Origin: Candidatus Aerophobota bacterium
Lineage (GTDB): Bacteria; Aerophobota; Aerophobia; Aerophobales; JAGGXI01
NCBI GenBank assembly: GCA_021163155.1
Contig: JAGGXI010000056.1
Location: 1-37,527 of the forward strand
Length of the DNA: 37,527 nucleotides
Direction: 5' to 3'
The notes below the pieces were generated by a model. That model saw only the letters and a program-made list of their open reading frames with translations, was not told the DNA's origin and did no database searches. Positions 5,998 to 15,510 of this stretch are shown in pieces. Each line of letters starts with the position of its first letter. Within the stretch, counting starts at the first letter, position 1. A program made the translations under genes and the position numbers.

Positions 5998-8541
5998 TTA
6001 CTCTTCCTTCAATTCAATTCCCAGTTGTCGGAAGGTCTCCATTATTTTATCCTCGTAATCCTGCTCAGAGATAGCCCCATCCTTAGCAATAAGTTCTATC
6101 TCTAATGTTTCAAATTTACTTTGCAATAGGTTCATTGCTCCCATAATGCTGGCAACTTTTCCCTTTGGCACTTGAAATTTTAGTTGTATTTTATTTTTGG
6201 TTTTTACAGTTCTTATTTTTTCTTCACCCTTTTCTCCGCCTTTTTTCTCGCCAACTTTAGGTGAAACTCCTGGTTCTGGCCCTGGATATTTGGGTTCCTT
6301 TTCCTCTTTTTCCTTTTGTTCCTGAGATATTTTTTCACTAATAATAATCTCATTGCCAGAGAAGGCAACAGAGGGCTGTTCCTTAAAATAACGATAGATT
6401 GGTTCATTCTCTTTAATTTCACCCAATCCAAAAAGCCCTACATCAACACCTTCTATAATTGCCTGTTCTACAACTTCCCTATTTATTACTCTTGTCTCTC
6501 CAGGGGTTGTAAGGAAAGATTGATATAGCTGTTCTGTTGAAATATAATCTCTATTAACAAAATATCTTTCTTTAATAACTAAAGGAGCAATTTTTTCCAG
6601 TATTTCCCCATCAGAACGCAGTTTCTCGTAAATTTCCTTATCAAGTTCCTTTTCCTCACCATAGGTAGGTATTCCTAAATCAATAGATTTTAATCCATCT
6701 TTACTGGGGATAGCAAGCATTCTATATAATCTTCTTAAAAATTCTTTTAATTCTGATTCTACTTTTTTTAACTGCTTCTTAACCTCTTTTTTTTGCTCAT
6801 CAGAAAGTCTGAGATTTATATCTTTTCCAATATACTCATAGGCAATTTTTTGTTTTAATATATTAGCAAAAGAAATTCTTTCAGATTCCAGTGGGTAGAG
6901 AAAAAATAAGGTATTTCTGCAAACTCGGGGTGTTTTCCCTTTAGTCTTTAAAATGTTATTCATTAGTCCTTTATTTTCTTTTTTTAAAATTATTAGTTTA
7001 AGATTCTTAGAATCAGGAATATTTCCTGGATTTTCCTCCCAGATAAAAACTTTTAATTTATCACCTTTAATGCTCTTTTTTAAAAGTTCCTGCTCCAGGC
7101 TAACAAGCTCATCTTCCTTAACATTTTCCATCTTGGTTAGCAGGATACGGTTTAAATTTGGCTGATTGCTAAAAAAGTATTTATCATCAATGTTTTGTAG
7201 ATAAAATAATTTACTTCTTAATTGCTCAGCAGCTTCTGCCACAACTCCTGCAGGGTTTCCCATGGTAGTAGCAGAACGTTTAATTTCATTCATTGCTATT
7301 CCGCGTTCCTGGCCCCCAGAAAAAGAATAAAGGAATATAGTAATAGTAGCACGAGTGCCCAGATTTAGTCCTTGATAGGCTCTACCCAGTGATGCATCTA
7401 CTTTTTTAGAATTAGCATTTACACCTGTAATATCAATATCTATAATACCATTATATTCTTGCCCAATATGCTTTATGAGCTCCTGCCTTATCTCTTGATT
7501 GGCAAGATTAAAATCTGCCAGACTAATATAGTCTTTATTGGTTCTTATTAAGGAATGTACAATCAGAGAGAGGAGCCTTAGAACTCCGCGGGTTCTCTGA
7601 AAAGTTGGGAAACTTCCCCACCGCTGATATAACACATCTATTACTTCAGGCATAAAAGGATAGGAATCAAAAAATCTATCTCTATATTTACTTGCGTCTA
7701 ATTCCAGAGGAAGTATTCCCTCTTTTTCTGCATAATCCATAAATTTTTCAACAGTCTCTTTTGCATCATTCTCATTGAGACTGCTAAAAAGCCTTCTTTT
7801 AATAATTTTGCTAATCTCTCTTTCCTGAACCGGAGTATAAATTTTTTCTACTCTACCAGCTACTTTTTGTAACTGTTGATAGAGTCTTTCTGCGCTTTCA
7901 TCATAATGTTCAGTAATGCTTGAAGGTAAAGTTACTACTACACAAACTTTTTTTAGTGTGCCTGCTACCTCCATAAGTTCCTTCATAAAAGCAATGGTTT
8001 GAGCAGCTAAATTGTTTTCCCCTACCTTAACACCTGCTGCTCTGGTTACATACTCTAAAACCTCATCCATTAAAATAAGAACAGGCTGATTTTCAAAAAG
8101 TAGTTTTCTAATAGATTCTCTGCCCGGTGCTACTTTTCCAGAGAGCCTTTCAATTTTTCCAGTTAATTGTTTTTCTAAAACTTCCCATAATGTATCTTCT
8201 TTATTTAGCACCGTGCCAACTAAAACTACTTTTTTAACCTTCCATTCTAAAGATTTGTGATACATAGCAATTAAGGCATGGGTTTTTCCTCCACCAAAAG
8301 GAGTTTGAAGTTGGATAACCGGGTCACCCCCCTCTCCCTTTAAACGTTTTCCCACAATAGAAAGCAGGTTCTTAAGTCCTTCTGTGAGATAGGTTTTTCT
8401 AAAAAAAGTATCTCTATCCTTATACTCATCAGGTCCTCTATTTTGATAGACCTCCCATAGATCAGCAGCAAAAATATCCATAGTGAGTCTACCTTCCAAA
8501 ATATCCTTATGAGATATAGCAATTGTATGAAAAGCTTTCAT
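5998..8541 (-). CDS. DUF499-family AAA+ ATPase of a helicase-methylase-ATPase defence operon
   Basis: 847 residues. Walker A is PFGGGKTH (81-88) and Walker B VLILMDE (154-160), both at the N-terminus, in the arrangement of DUF499 proteins annotated as anti-phage associated. A long middle region follows and then an acidic/basic low-complexity linker at about 740-785, rich in KEEKE and GEKKGGEKGEE. The last 60 residues form a small alpha/beta domain. The start codon overlaps the stop of the methyltransferase gene by 4 bp (ATGA), so translation is coupled. With DUF1156 methylase and DUF3883 helicase it makes a three-protein set comparable to the Hma-type systems known to me. ATP-driven assembly or DNA translocation is the likely job, but the biochemistry is not established here. 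Confidence 0.85.
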   Translation of the reverse strand: MKAFHTIAISHKDILEGRLTMDIFAADLWEVYQNRGPDEYKDRDTFFRKTYLTEGLKNLLSIVGKRLKGEGGDPVIQLQTPFGGGKTHALIAMYHKSLEWKVKKVVLVGTVLNKEDTLWEVLEKQLTGKIERLSGKVAPGRESIRKLLFENQPVLILMDEVLEYVTRAAGVKVGENNLAAQTIAFMKELMEVAGTLKKVCVVVTLPSSITEHYDESAERLYQQLQKVAGRVEKIYTPVQEREISKIIKRRLFSSLNENDAKETVEKFMDYAEKEGILPLELDASKYRDRFFDSYPFMPEVIDVLYQRWGSFPTFQRTRGVLRLLSLIVHSLIRTNKDYISLADFNLANQEIRQELIKHIGQEYNGIIDIDITGVNANSKKVDASLGRAYQGLNLGTRATITIFLYSFSGGQERGIAMNEIKRSATTMGNPAGVVAEAAEQLRSKLFYLQNIDDKYFFSNQPNLNRILLTKMENVKEDELVSLEQELLKKSIKGDKLKVFIWEENPGNIPDSKNLKLIILKKENKGLMNNILKTKGKTPRVCRNTLFFLYPLESERISFANILKQKIAYEYIGKDINLRLSDEQKKEVKKQLKKVESELKEFLRRLYRMLAIPSKDGLKSIDLGIPTYGEEKELDKEIYEKLRSDGEILEKIAPLVIKERYFVNRDYISTEQLYQSFLTTPGETRVINREVVEQAIIEGVDVGLFGLGEIKENEPIYRYFKEQPSVAFSGNEIIISEKISQEQKEKEEKEPKYPGPEPGVSPKVGEKKGGEKGEEKIRTVKTKNKIQLKFQVPKGKVASIMGAMNLLQSKFETLEIELIAKDGAISEQDYEDKIMETFRQLGIELKEE

Positions 8542-11249
8542 TTAAATAACCTCCCCTGGATTGTTTCTTCCTTTATTTCCTCTCTAAGACGGACTCTTCC
8601 GGCTAAGAATCCATCAAGGAGTTTTTTCTCTTTACTTTCAATAGATAATGTTTCAGATATTGCCTGGGCAACCCGATAAAATGCCTCTTTTTTTCCATAA
8701 CCTGATTCTTTAAGCAAATTTATCATTTCATCACGCTTGCTCTTTTCCCAGAGCAAGAGAGTTTTGTGTAAAACATCTATAAGCTCTGCTGAATTTTTTA
8801 AATCCTCAAGCTTTCTCTCCTGTGGTCCTAAAACTTTAATAAATTCTCTTTCTTTCTTAATAAATCCTTTTCTGTTCCACTCTTTTGCAATGTCAATGCT
8901 TAAACTTGCGGCAAGTTTGCGCGCCTCATCAAATTGCACCTTTGCCCCACCATAGTTCCAGCGATAAAGAACATAAAAACGGGTTAAATCAGAGATTTCA
9001 CCAGAAAAACCATTATGTAGTATCTGGTGAACTGCATAATCTGTGGCAATTTTTCGCACATCTAAAAGTAACCTATTAGCACGAACAATATTTCCTTCAT
9101 AGTCCATTACTTTTTCATATTTACCAAAAACTTCAATAGCAGAGCCAATTGCGGCAATGAAAAAGTCTGCTCCACCAATACCTTCCTCCCAGAGCCGGCG
9201 AAGTTTATCATTCATATGTTTTTTTAACTGTTCTTTTACCTCGTTATAAAAACCCGTAGGCTGACGCTTCATTTTACGGGCAACTATGTAGATGGAGGAG
9301 GCTAAGGATGCTGTTTCCTTAGCATTTAACCTTGCACCCATCTCAGTATTTAAAGGCCAGGCACCACTCATAATTAAGTTAGAATCAAGTAAAGAGTTAA
9401 TCAGTGTTTCCCAACCCCCAGTTGATTTATGAGCATAAACAATTGTTACAATACCATTTGGCTTTAAAATGCGGTAAATTTCCCGAAATGATTTTTTAAG
9501 ATTATCTTCAAAAAACTCTTTTGCATTTTCTTTTCCACCTTGTCTTATGGGGTTAGCAACAATTTCATTGGATTTAGGAACTAAAGGAGTAGAAAAAAGT
9601 TCTGGATACAAATTTCCAATAGTTCTTTTAAGCCAAACATAAAAAAAATCTGAAAGCTCAGCATAGTTAATATTATCATAATATGGTGGGTCAGTAAAAA
9701 CAGCATCAAAGAAGTTGTCAGGATAGGAAAGAGAGGTAGCAGAAGATTGGGTGATGGTGGAGGGGAGATTGTAAGTTTGGGAAATGTGTTTAATAACTCT
9801 TAAGATCCATTCTGATGCCGAATTCCAATCTGCATTTCCGCCAAATGTGTTTACTTCAGCGTAATCCCAACTCATAGCTAATGCTTGCCTTCCCATCCCA
9901 GGATTTACAAGTTCTCTTGTGTTATGCCAATAACCAAGGGTTGTTAAATATATTGCTATCCTATCCATCCCCAGCCCCAAATAACTCACCACTGCCCTAG
10001 CATACTCCTTTTCATATCCTTGCTCTAACATCTTTTCATAAGCTTTTCTTACCTTTTCCACAAAGGTAATCAAGGCTAATTTTTGTCTGGAGTTAAACAA
10101 ATCTCCCCATTTCGTAAAACCATATCCCCTACCTGCCACAGTAGTTGGATCTTTTGCATTCATTGCCTCATCCGGCACCGGATCCATACCCCATTCCAAC
10201 ATTAGCTTCTCTCTTTTTCCCTTTAAATATTCCTCTGCTTTCTTGAAAATATCCATATCCTTTTCTGTAGCAATTCTATAAAATTTTCCTCTTCTTTTTG
10301 AGTTATGTAAAACAACAGCTATCATTCTCTGTCCTGCTTTTCCTTCCTGAAAAAGTTTTCTCGTAGTTTTGGCATCTATAACTGAGCCACAGATTGGGCA
10401 GGTGATAATTGCCCTTGATATTGTGCCATTAGGAGGGTTAAAATTCTCTGGCATTTTCTCATAGCCATCACCTACTATTTTAAATTTTACTTCTTTATTT
10501 TCAATGTAAGGGAAAAGAGCAACTCTTTTCTTATCTTTTTTTGCAAGCCAGAACTGACGCATTAAAGGAATTTTTGCCCCACAGGAAGGGTTCTGGCAGG
10601 GAATTGTTCTTGCCCAGATATAACCAACAGGAATTGAACCATTTTCCTCAGGATAAAATTCCCCAATTTCTTTCTTTGCTTCCTTTAAAACCCAGTTGCC
10701 CCATTTTTTCACATCTTCAAGGAGTTTATTTTTGACTTTAACTTTTTCTTTATGTTCTTTACCAAATTCCTCAAATTCTTTCTCAACTTCACCGGGTTTT
10801 CCATATTTTTGTGGATATTCAAGGGTGCACTTTAAAATTAAAATGGCAACAGGATTATAATCATTAGCATAAACATCACATCCCAGCCTTAATGCTTCAA
10901 GTGGGATAGTACCACCTCCGGCAAAGGGGTCAAGCACTTTGGGAGGCTTTCCTCCATTTGCCTTTAAAATATCCTCTCTTGCCTGCTTTATCATTTGTTG
11001 ATTTAATGAATTTTCCCATTTTGAGAAATTAATTATAAACTGTCTTTTTCTATTCCATTCATCTATATCTTTTGGTGGAGGAATGAGGGCAGCATAATTG
11101 GTAGCTCTTGATGAGGCAAGAGGGCGTCTTGCCCACCAGATATGAAGTGTAGAGATGTGTCCGTGACGAATATTCTTTTCCTTAGCAGATTCAATACTTA
11201 CCTCTTTTACTGGAAATGTTTCTTCTATAAAGCGTTTGTTATTATTCAT
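8538..11249 (-). CDS. DUF1156 DNA methyltransferase (adenine- or cytosine-N type)
   Basis: 903 residues. The N-terminal DUF1156 segment contains HISTLHIWWARRPLASSRAT (31-50). The SAM-binding motif is DPFAGGG (107-113) and the catalytic motif DPPYYDN (520-526), so the order is alpha-like with a very large insert between the motifs. The insert carries a split zinc-ribbon-like set of cysteines, C218/C223 and C284/C287. DPPY points to exocyclic amino methylation of adenine or cytosine. It overlaps both neighbours by 4 bp. In DUF499/DUF1156 loci the methylase is thought to mark self DNA. No restriction endonuclease is separate; the DUF3883 nuclease-like end of the helicase could supply cleavage (inference). 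Confidence 0.88.
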   Translation of the reverse strand: MNNNKRFIEETFPVKEVSIESAKEKNIRHGHISTLHIWWARRPLASSRATNYAALIPPPKDIDEWNRKRQFIINFSKWENSLNQQMIKQAREDILKANGGKPPKVLDPFAGGGTIPLEALRLGCDVYANDYNPVAILILKCTLEYPQKYGKPGEVEKEFEEFGKEHKEKVKVKNKLLEDVKKWGNWVLKEAKKEIGEFYPEENGSIPVGYIWARTIPCQNPSCGAKIPLMRQFWLAKKDKKRVALFPYIENKEVKFKIVGDGYEKMPENFNPPNGTISRAIITCPICGSVIDAKTTRKLFQEGKAGQRMIAVVLHNSKRRGKFYRIATEKDMDIFKKAEEYLKGKREKLMLEWGMDPVPDEAMNAKDPTTVAGRGYGFTKWGDLFNSRQKLALITFVEKVRKAYEKMLEQGYEKEYARAVVSYLGLGMDRIAIYLTTLGYWHNTRELVNPGMGRQALAMSWDYAEVNTFGGNADWNSASEWILRVIKHISQTYNLPSTITQSSATSLSYPDNFFDAVFTDPPYYDNINYAELSDFFYVWLKRTIGNLYPELFSTPLVPKSNEIVANPIRQGGKENAKEFFEDNLKKSFREIYRILKPNGIVTIVYAHKSTGGWETLINSLLDSNLIMSGAWPLNTEMGARLNAKETASLASSIYIVARKMKRQPTGFYNEVKEQLKKHMNDKLRRLWEEGIGGADFFIAAIGSAIEVFGKYEKVMDYEGNIVRANRLLLDVRKIATDYAVHQILHNGFSGEISDLTRFYVLYRWNYGGAKVQFDEARKLAASLSIDIAKEWNRKGFIKKEREFIKVLGPQERKLEDLKNSAELIDVLHKTLLLWEKSKRDEMINLLKESGYGKKEAFYRVAQAISETLSIESKEKKLLDGFLAGRVRLREEIKEETIQGRLFK

Positions 11250-14200
11250 AATTTTATTTCTCCTTTTTCTTTTAGCTCCTCAAATGGGATAACATATCTC
11301 ACCACTTCTACTTTTTCTTCTGGTTTTAACTCTTTTGCCGGGTTCTGAATTATATAAAGCCCGGGATTCTTAGTAGCATTCATTATAGCGTAAAGATAAT
11401 ACTCATCTTTAAATCTTGTAGCTTTAAACCATTCGTTTTTAGTTAATGCTACGGCCCCTTTTTCTTTTCTTGCCTTAACTTCAATATAGCGCATATTGCC
11501 ATTTTTATCTTTTGAGCGAATATCAAATCCAAGATTTTCTGAAGATACATCCTCAGGTGCTCTTCCCTTTTTCCTCTCGTATTCCATCACAATTTGCATA
11601 CCAATTTGCTCTATCTCTTTATCACTTTGCATTGCTTTATCTATGGTATCCTTTGGTTTTACTTTAATAATACCAATAAAATGAGGCATACTCATAGTAA
11701 GGCTTTTTTCCTTATTAATCTTTTCTTTTAACTCGTTTAATGCCTTTTCATACTCTTTTTTTCTCTCTTCTTTGTTTCTTATGGCAAGGTTAACATTTTC
11801 ACCTTGTTCTTTACGGGCATATAGCGAGATTAAATCACCATCAAGTTTTAAAATAAGATGCTCCAGCGACTTTATGCCATACTTCTCTTTAATCTTTGCC
11901 TGTCTATGGCGCTCCTCCAAAGTTTCCCCTTTATACTTTTCAATCTCTTGGATAACAAATTTAACTGTTTTATTCTTAAGAGATTCTATATCAACAGTAG
12001 AATTATCTAAATGGTGCTCTTCTTCAAGGTCCCAAATAATGGCAGGGGGAATTGGTCTCACTTTCTCCTCATTTACATAAAAACTGAAAAGCCTTTTGCC
12101 AGCTACATTACCTGTTCCATCCTTAATCTCTCCCTCATAAAAAAGAATGTATCCATTCATTTTTCCATCAGGATCTGTGAAGGTAGCCCCGTTAATTAAA
12201 GAATCTGATAAGTTAGTCTTTATCCAGACCATTACAGCTTCAAAGAGAGGATGACCAAAAGAGATAAACTCTACATCAGGATTTTTAAAGGCAATTTCTT
12301 TATCAAAAGTTACTTTAGGATATCTTCTTATTAGCTGTCCATAGGATCTTTTAAATTTATCATCTTGAGCGATTTTTCTTAACTCATAAGGAACAGAATC
12401 TATAGCTAAAAATCCGTCTTTAAGATTATGAAATTTGCCACCTATTTTAATAAAAGCCTTCTTAAAAAAGTTTTCTGTATATTCAGGAATAAGACGATGC
12501 TCTCGTGCCTGTTGTGCCATCTCTTTTATACGGGTGTAATCAATATAGCGTGTAGCAAGACTTTCTCCTAAATTTTCTTTAATCCTGGCAATATAGCTCT
12601 CATCTACTTTAGGTTCTACATCTTTTAGTATCTCATCAATATTTCTGGCATTAGCAGCAGCTTCCAATAAAAGTTGTGAGAGATTTTTATCATAAAGCAC
12701 CTCACCCAGACAATCAAATACTTTATCCGTTCCCAATGCTTTTTTAATTTCTTCCAGTTTGTCAAATAGTCTTTTTAAAACTTTTCCTTCCCTGGTGTCC
12801 TCTGCTACAAGATTAAAAATATAAACCTCTCTCTGTTGACCATAACGATGAATCCTTCCCATTCTTTGCTCAAGTCTATTAGGATTCCAGGGTATATCAT
12901 AATTTATCATCAGATGGCAAAACTGAAGGTTTATACCCTCTCCTGCTGCCTCTGTAGCTACTAAGATTTGAGTTTCATTTTTAAATATTTTCTCTGCATT
13001 TATCCTATCCTCCAGTTTCATCCCGCCATGGATAACATTAACTGTATAGCCCTGCCCTTTAATTTTTCTCTTAAGATATTCCAGAGTATCTCGTGACTCA
13101 GTAAAAATAATAATCTTTTTATCTTTTTGCTCTGTATATTTTTGCTCTAATTCTTTCAGTGATTTTTTAAGTTCTCTTAATTTAATTTCTTCCTCTTTTT
13201 GAATTATATCTTTAGCACGATTAATAAGAATACCTATAATCTTAATTTCTTTTTCCAGTTCCTCTCTATTTTCAGCAACACTCAAGGTTTCCCACATCTC
13301 TTCTTCTTCCCATCTTTCCTTTTCACTTAAATCTTCAACAACATCAAAATCAAAAGTATATTCCCTGGATTTATCTTTTTCTTGCACCCCTTTTAATAAA
13401 TTCTCCAGTTTATTTTTTCTTCTTTTTAATGATTCAAGCAAGGCATAAGTGCTTGATGCTAAACGGCGCTGCAAAATTACTAAAGCAAAGGCAACATTCC
13501 TCCTTTTATCTTTTGTTAAAGCTTTATTATACTGTGTATTAACATATCTGGATAATTCATTGTAAAGGTTCTTTTCATCAGGAGAATCTGCACCCAGATT
13601 AAAAGTTTTAGTTATTACATGTCGGGGTAAGAAAAGAAGTTTCCCCTCAAAATCTTTTAAATCTTCTTTAATGCGTCTTATAAATAAAGGATTATCTTTG
13701 TTTTTAATAGATTCTTGAACCATAGCGGTTGTAGCAAAAAAACCTGGTTCAAGAAGGTCCAAGAAAAGTCTAAAGTTTTCAGGGTCTCCCTTATGAGGTG
13801 TTGCCGTTAAAAACAATAAATGGTCTGTTTTTCTTGAAAGTATCTCTCCCAATCTGTAGCGAATTGTCTTTTCTACCTTGTTACCATAGCGATAAGCACT
13901 CATCTTATGTGCTTCATCAACAATGATAAGGTCAAAGTGAGCAGCAGAAATGGAGGGAAGAACATTATCTTTTTTAATAAAATCAATTGAGGTAATTATC
14001 TGGTTTTCTCTTAACCATATATTCTCTCCGTAAAGAGCATTTAAGAGTCCTCTATCAATCTGGAGGAATTTCTCTTCAAATTTTTCAGCTAATTCTCTTC
14101 TCCATTGATCTTTAAGATGTCCAGGAGTTACTATTAAAACTCTTTTTATAAGATTGCGAAGCTTTAACTCTTTAATGATAAGCCCAGCCATAATTGTTTT

Positions 14201-14602
14201 TCCTGCTCCTGGGTCATCAGCTATTAAAAAACGAATTCTTGGAAGTTTTAATACATACCCGTAAACAGCTTCAATTTGATGAGGCAGAGGGTCTATTTTT
14301 GATGTGTTCATTGCTAAAAGAGGGTCATATAAAGATGCAAAACGGTAACGAGTTGCCTCAAGAGCTAAAAAAACTTTTCCCGGGTCCTCTGAGCAAATAA
14401 TTTCTGTTCCAATTACAGAAATCTTTGAAAACTCCTCTCGAGAGATAAGCTGGTCAATATGAGAATAGGAAATTGTAGTAACACCAACAATGTGAATATA
14501 TCCTCCAGTTTCCTCAATAAGCTTAATTTCAACGGGTTCTGGCCAATTTAATCCTTTAATAATATTCCCTTGCTTAATATTTTTCATTTCATCTCGTTTC
14601 AT
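11246..14602 (-). CDS. SNF2-like helicase with C-terminal DUF3883 domain
   Basis: 1118 residues. Walker A DDPGAGKT (129-136), DEAH (229-232), TATPH (266-270) and the C-terminal helicase lobe with IIIFTESRDT, VATEAAGEGINLQF and RMGRIHRYGQ show a complete superfamily 2 motor. Acidic and lysine-rich coiled coil lies between the lobes. The last ~120 residues contain LGFDIRSKDKNGNMRYIEVK, matching DUF3883. The GFD...IEVKAR spacing recalls PD-(D/E)xK nucleases, so a nuclease remnant or active nuclease is possible. The ATG overlaps the MNT stop by 4 bp; a second in-frame ATG lies five codons in. DISARM DrmD helicases look similar, but DrmA, DrmB and DrmC are absent here. Confidence 0.88.
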   Translation of the reverse strand: MKRDEMKNIKQGNIIKGLNWPEPVEIKLIEETGGYIHIVGVTTISYSHIDQLISREEFSKISVIGTEIICSEDPGKVFLALEATRYRFASLYDPLLAMNTSKIDPLPHQIEAVYGYVLKLPRIRFLIADDPGAGKTIMAGLIIKELKLRNLIKRVLIVTPGHLKDQWRRELAEKFEEKFLQIDRGLLNALYGENIWLRENQIITSIDFIKKDNVLPSISAAHFDLIIVDEAHKMSAYRYGNKVEKTIRYRLGEILSRKTDHLLFLTATPHKGDPENFRLFLDLLEPGFFATTAMVQESIKNKDNPLFIRRIKEDLKDFEGKLLFLPRHVITKTFNLGADSPDEKNLYNELSRYVNTQYNKALTKDKRRNVAFALVILQRRLASSTYALLESLKRRKNKLENLLKGVQEKDKSREYTFDFDVVEDLSEKERWEEEEMWETLSVAENREELEKEIKIIGILINRAKDIIQKEEEIKLRELKKSLKELEQKYTEQKDKKIIIFTESRDTLEYLKRKIKGQGYTVNVIHGGMKLEDRINAEKIFKNETQILVATEAAGEGINLQFCHLMINYDIPWNPNRLEQRMGRIHRYGQQREVYIFNLVAEDTREGKVLKRLFDKLEEIKKALGTDKVFDCLGEVLYDKNLSQLLLEAAANARNIDEILKDVEPKVDESYIARIKENLGESLATRYIDYTRIKEMAQQAREHRLIPEYTENFFKKAFIKIGGKFHNLKDGFLAIDSVPYELRKIAQDDKFKRSYGQLIRRYPKVTFDKEIAFKNPDVEFISFGHPLFEAVMVWIKTNLSDSLINGATFTDPDGKMNGYILFYEGEIKDGTGNVAGKRLFSFYVNEEKVRPIPPAIIWDLEEEHHLDNSTVDIESLKNKTVKFVIQEIEKYKGETLEERHRQAKIKEKYGIKSLEHLILKLDGDLISLYARKEQGENVNLAIRNKEERKKEYEKALNELKEKINKEKSLTMSMPHFIGIIKVKPKDTIDKAMQSDKEIEQIGMQIVMEYERKKGRAPEDVSSENLGFDIRSKDKNGNMRYIEVKARKEKGAVALTKNEWFKATRFKDEYYLYAIMNATKNPGLYIIQNPAKELKPEEKVEVVRYVIPFEELKEKGEIKL

Positions 14603-14892
14603 ATATAGGTTACCTCCTCAAGTATTACCTTCCCAATATTTGGCTTAAGAGCTCTTTTCATCACCAGGTCCACTTTTATTCCCAACAGTTCAGATAAATA
14701 GTTTTCACAATTGATGAATTTTATTAAGGTAGGTGTTTCTTTAAAATCAACCAGAATATCAATATCACTGGTTGGTTTTTGTTTATTTTCAACATAAGAG
14801 CCAAAAATGCCAATCTCTTTAATTTTATACCTTTTTTGCAATTCCGGTTTATGACTTGTTAAGATTTCCATGATTTCTTTAACTATTTTCAT
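14599..14892 (-). CDS. MNT-type minimal nucleotidyltransferase
   Basis: 97 residues with the pol-beta nucleotidyltransferase signature GIFGSYVENKQKPTSDIDIL: GS at about 30-31, then the DID metal-binding aspartates. Start preceded by GGGAGG at a normal distance. MNT proteins normally pair with a HEPN ribonuclease and silence it by AMPylation, but no HEPN gene adjoins it. Instead its stop overlaps the helicase start (ATGA), placing it as the first gene of the helicase-methylase-ATPase operon. It could be a regulatory or immunity component of that system, or a captured orphan antitoxin. Upstream of it is only the debris of an older helicase gene. Confidence 0.85.
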   Translation of the reverse strand: MKIVKEIMEILTSHKPELQKRYKIKEIGIFGSYVENKQKPTSDIDILVDFKETPTLIKFINCENYLSELLGIKVDLVMKRALKPNIGKVILEEVTYI

Positions 14893-14996
14893 TTTTTTTA
14901 CCTCCCGCTAAATATAATGATAATATAATCTCTCTTTTTCCAGAAAACTTCTGCGAATATTCAGCATAATGGCTTTATAAAAAACGTTGGGGAATA

Positions 14997-15388
14997 TTAT
15001 TTTGCACCACAGCAAGAACTTTTAATGGATTGGTCAAATCTAAATTTAACTGCTGTAATGCTCTCAGTATCTTCTTGGTTGTTTGCTTTGGGATACCATA
15101 CCATATTTGCAATTTTTTCTTTAGCTTCAGTATGAGAAAACTCTAAAGCTTGTTGTTTCTTATCCAGGGTAGATTCTAACAAATCATAAGTTTCTCTGGT
15201 TGTCCCTATGCCAATAAGAATTCTTATCTTTTCAGTTTCTTTAAGCGATTTATAAATAGCATAAAAACCGCTTGTATAAAAATAGCCTACAAGGCAATCA
15301 AAAAATTGAGAATCCTTAATAAAACTTCAAATCGTTCTTTTAGATTATGACCCGGCTGGTTTGTTATAAATGTTAAATCGCTATCCAT
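14997..15388 (-). pseudogene. N-terminal fragment of a phospholipase-D-type helicase, frameshifted and truncated
   Basis: From ATG at 15388 the frame reads MDSDLTFITNQPGHNLKERF and goes out of phase near 15320. The next frame continues DSQFFDCLVGYFYTSGF, then EKIRILIGIGTTRETYDLLE, and ends at TAA (14997). This reproduces the PLD-like N-terminal domain that precedes the SNF2 motor in one group of large bacterial helicases. One base is missing in TTATTAAGGAT (AAAG expected). The frame then ends after about 130 residues with no helicase lobes; the rest was deleted before the MNT gene. The fragment suggests that a different restriction-like locus once stood here. Confidence 0.65.
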
Positions 15389-15498
15389 TTTTCCCTCAGG
15401 TAATCTTTTTTAAACCTTTGTGAAGGTTCTATTGCTTCTTCAATATCTTTTTTGAAGTTTAGAGAATGTACTCTTTTTATAGTATCTTGATTTCTTCA
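15373..15498 (-). pseudogene. 3' fragment of an interrupted gene, part 2
   Basis: An open frame without a start codon: RNQDTIKRVHSLNFKKDIEE, then AIEPSQRFKKDYLREKWIAI and TAA. Its last codons overlap the ATG of the PLD-helicase fragment, as in coupled operon genes, so it was the gene upstream of that helicase. The peptide DTIKRVHSLN reappears at 16711-16740 as DTMKRVHSLN at the end of another fragment. I do not recognise the family. Read together the two parts give one coherent C-terminus, split by the Mre11-like module. Confidence 0.45.
15458..15487. repeat. 30-bp direct repeat, copy A
   Basis: Same orientation and 27/30 identical to 16711-16740. All three differences are T/C transitions and all fall at third codon positions of the encoded peptide xDT(I/M)KRVHSL. 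The two copies bracket the Mre11-like gene and its small overlapping neighbour, about 1.25 kb. Confidence 0.7.
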
Positions 15499-15510
15499 CT
15501 CTTTATCCCC

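Noticed and set aside
6953-7165. Plus-strand frames opposite the ATPase, methylase and helicase genes
   Set aside because: They are antisense shadows of long, motif-bearing genes and lack ribosome sites.
11246-14602. Assignment of the helicase operon to DISARM
   Set aside because: DrmA, DrmB and DrmC are absent, and the DUF1156 and DUF499 partners point to a different group.
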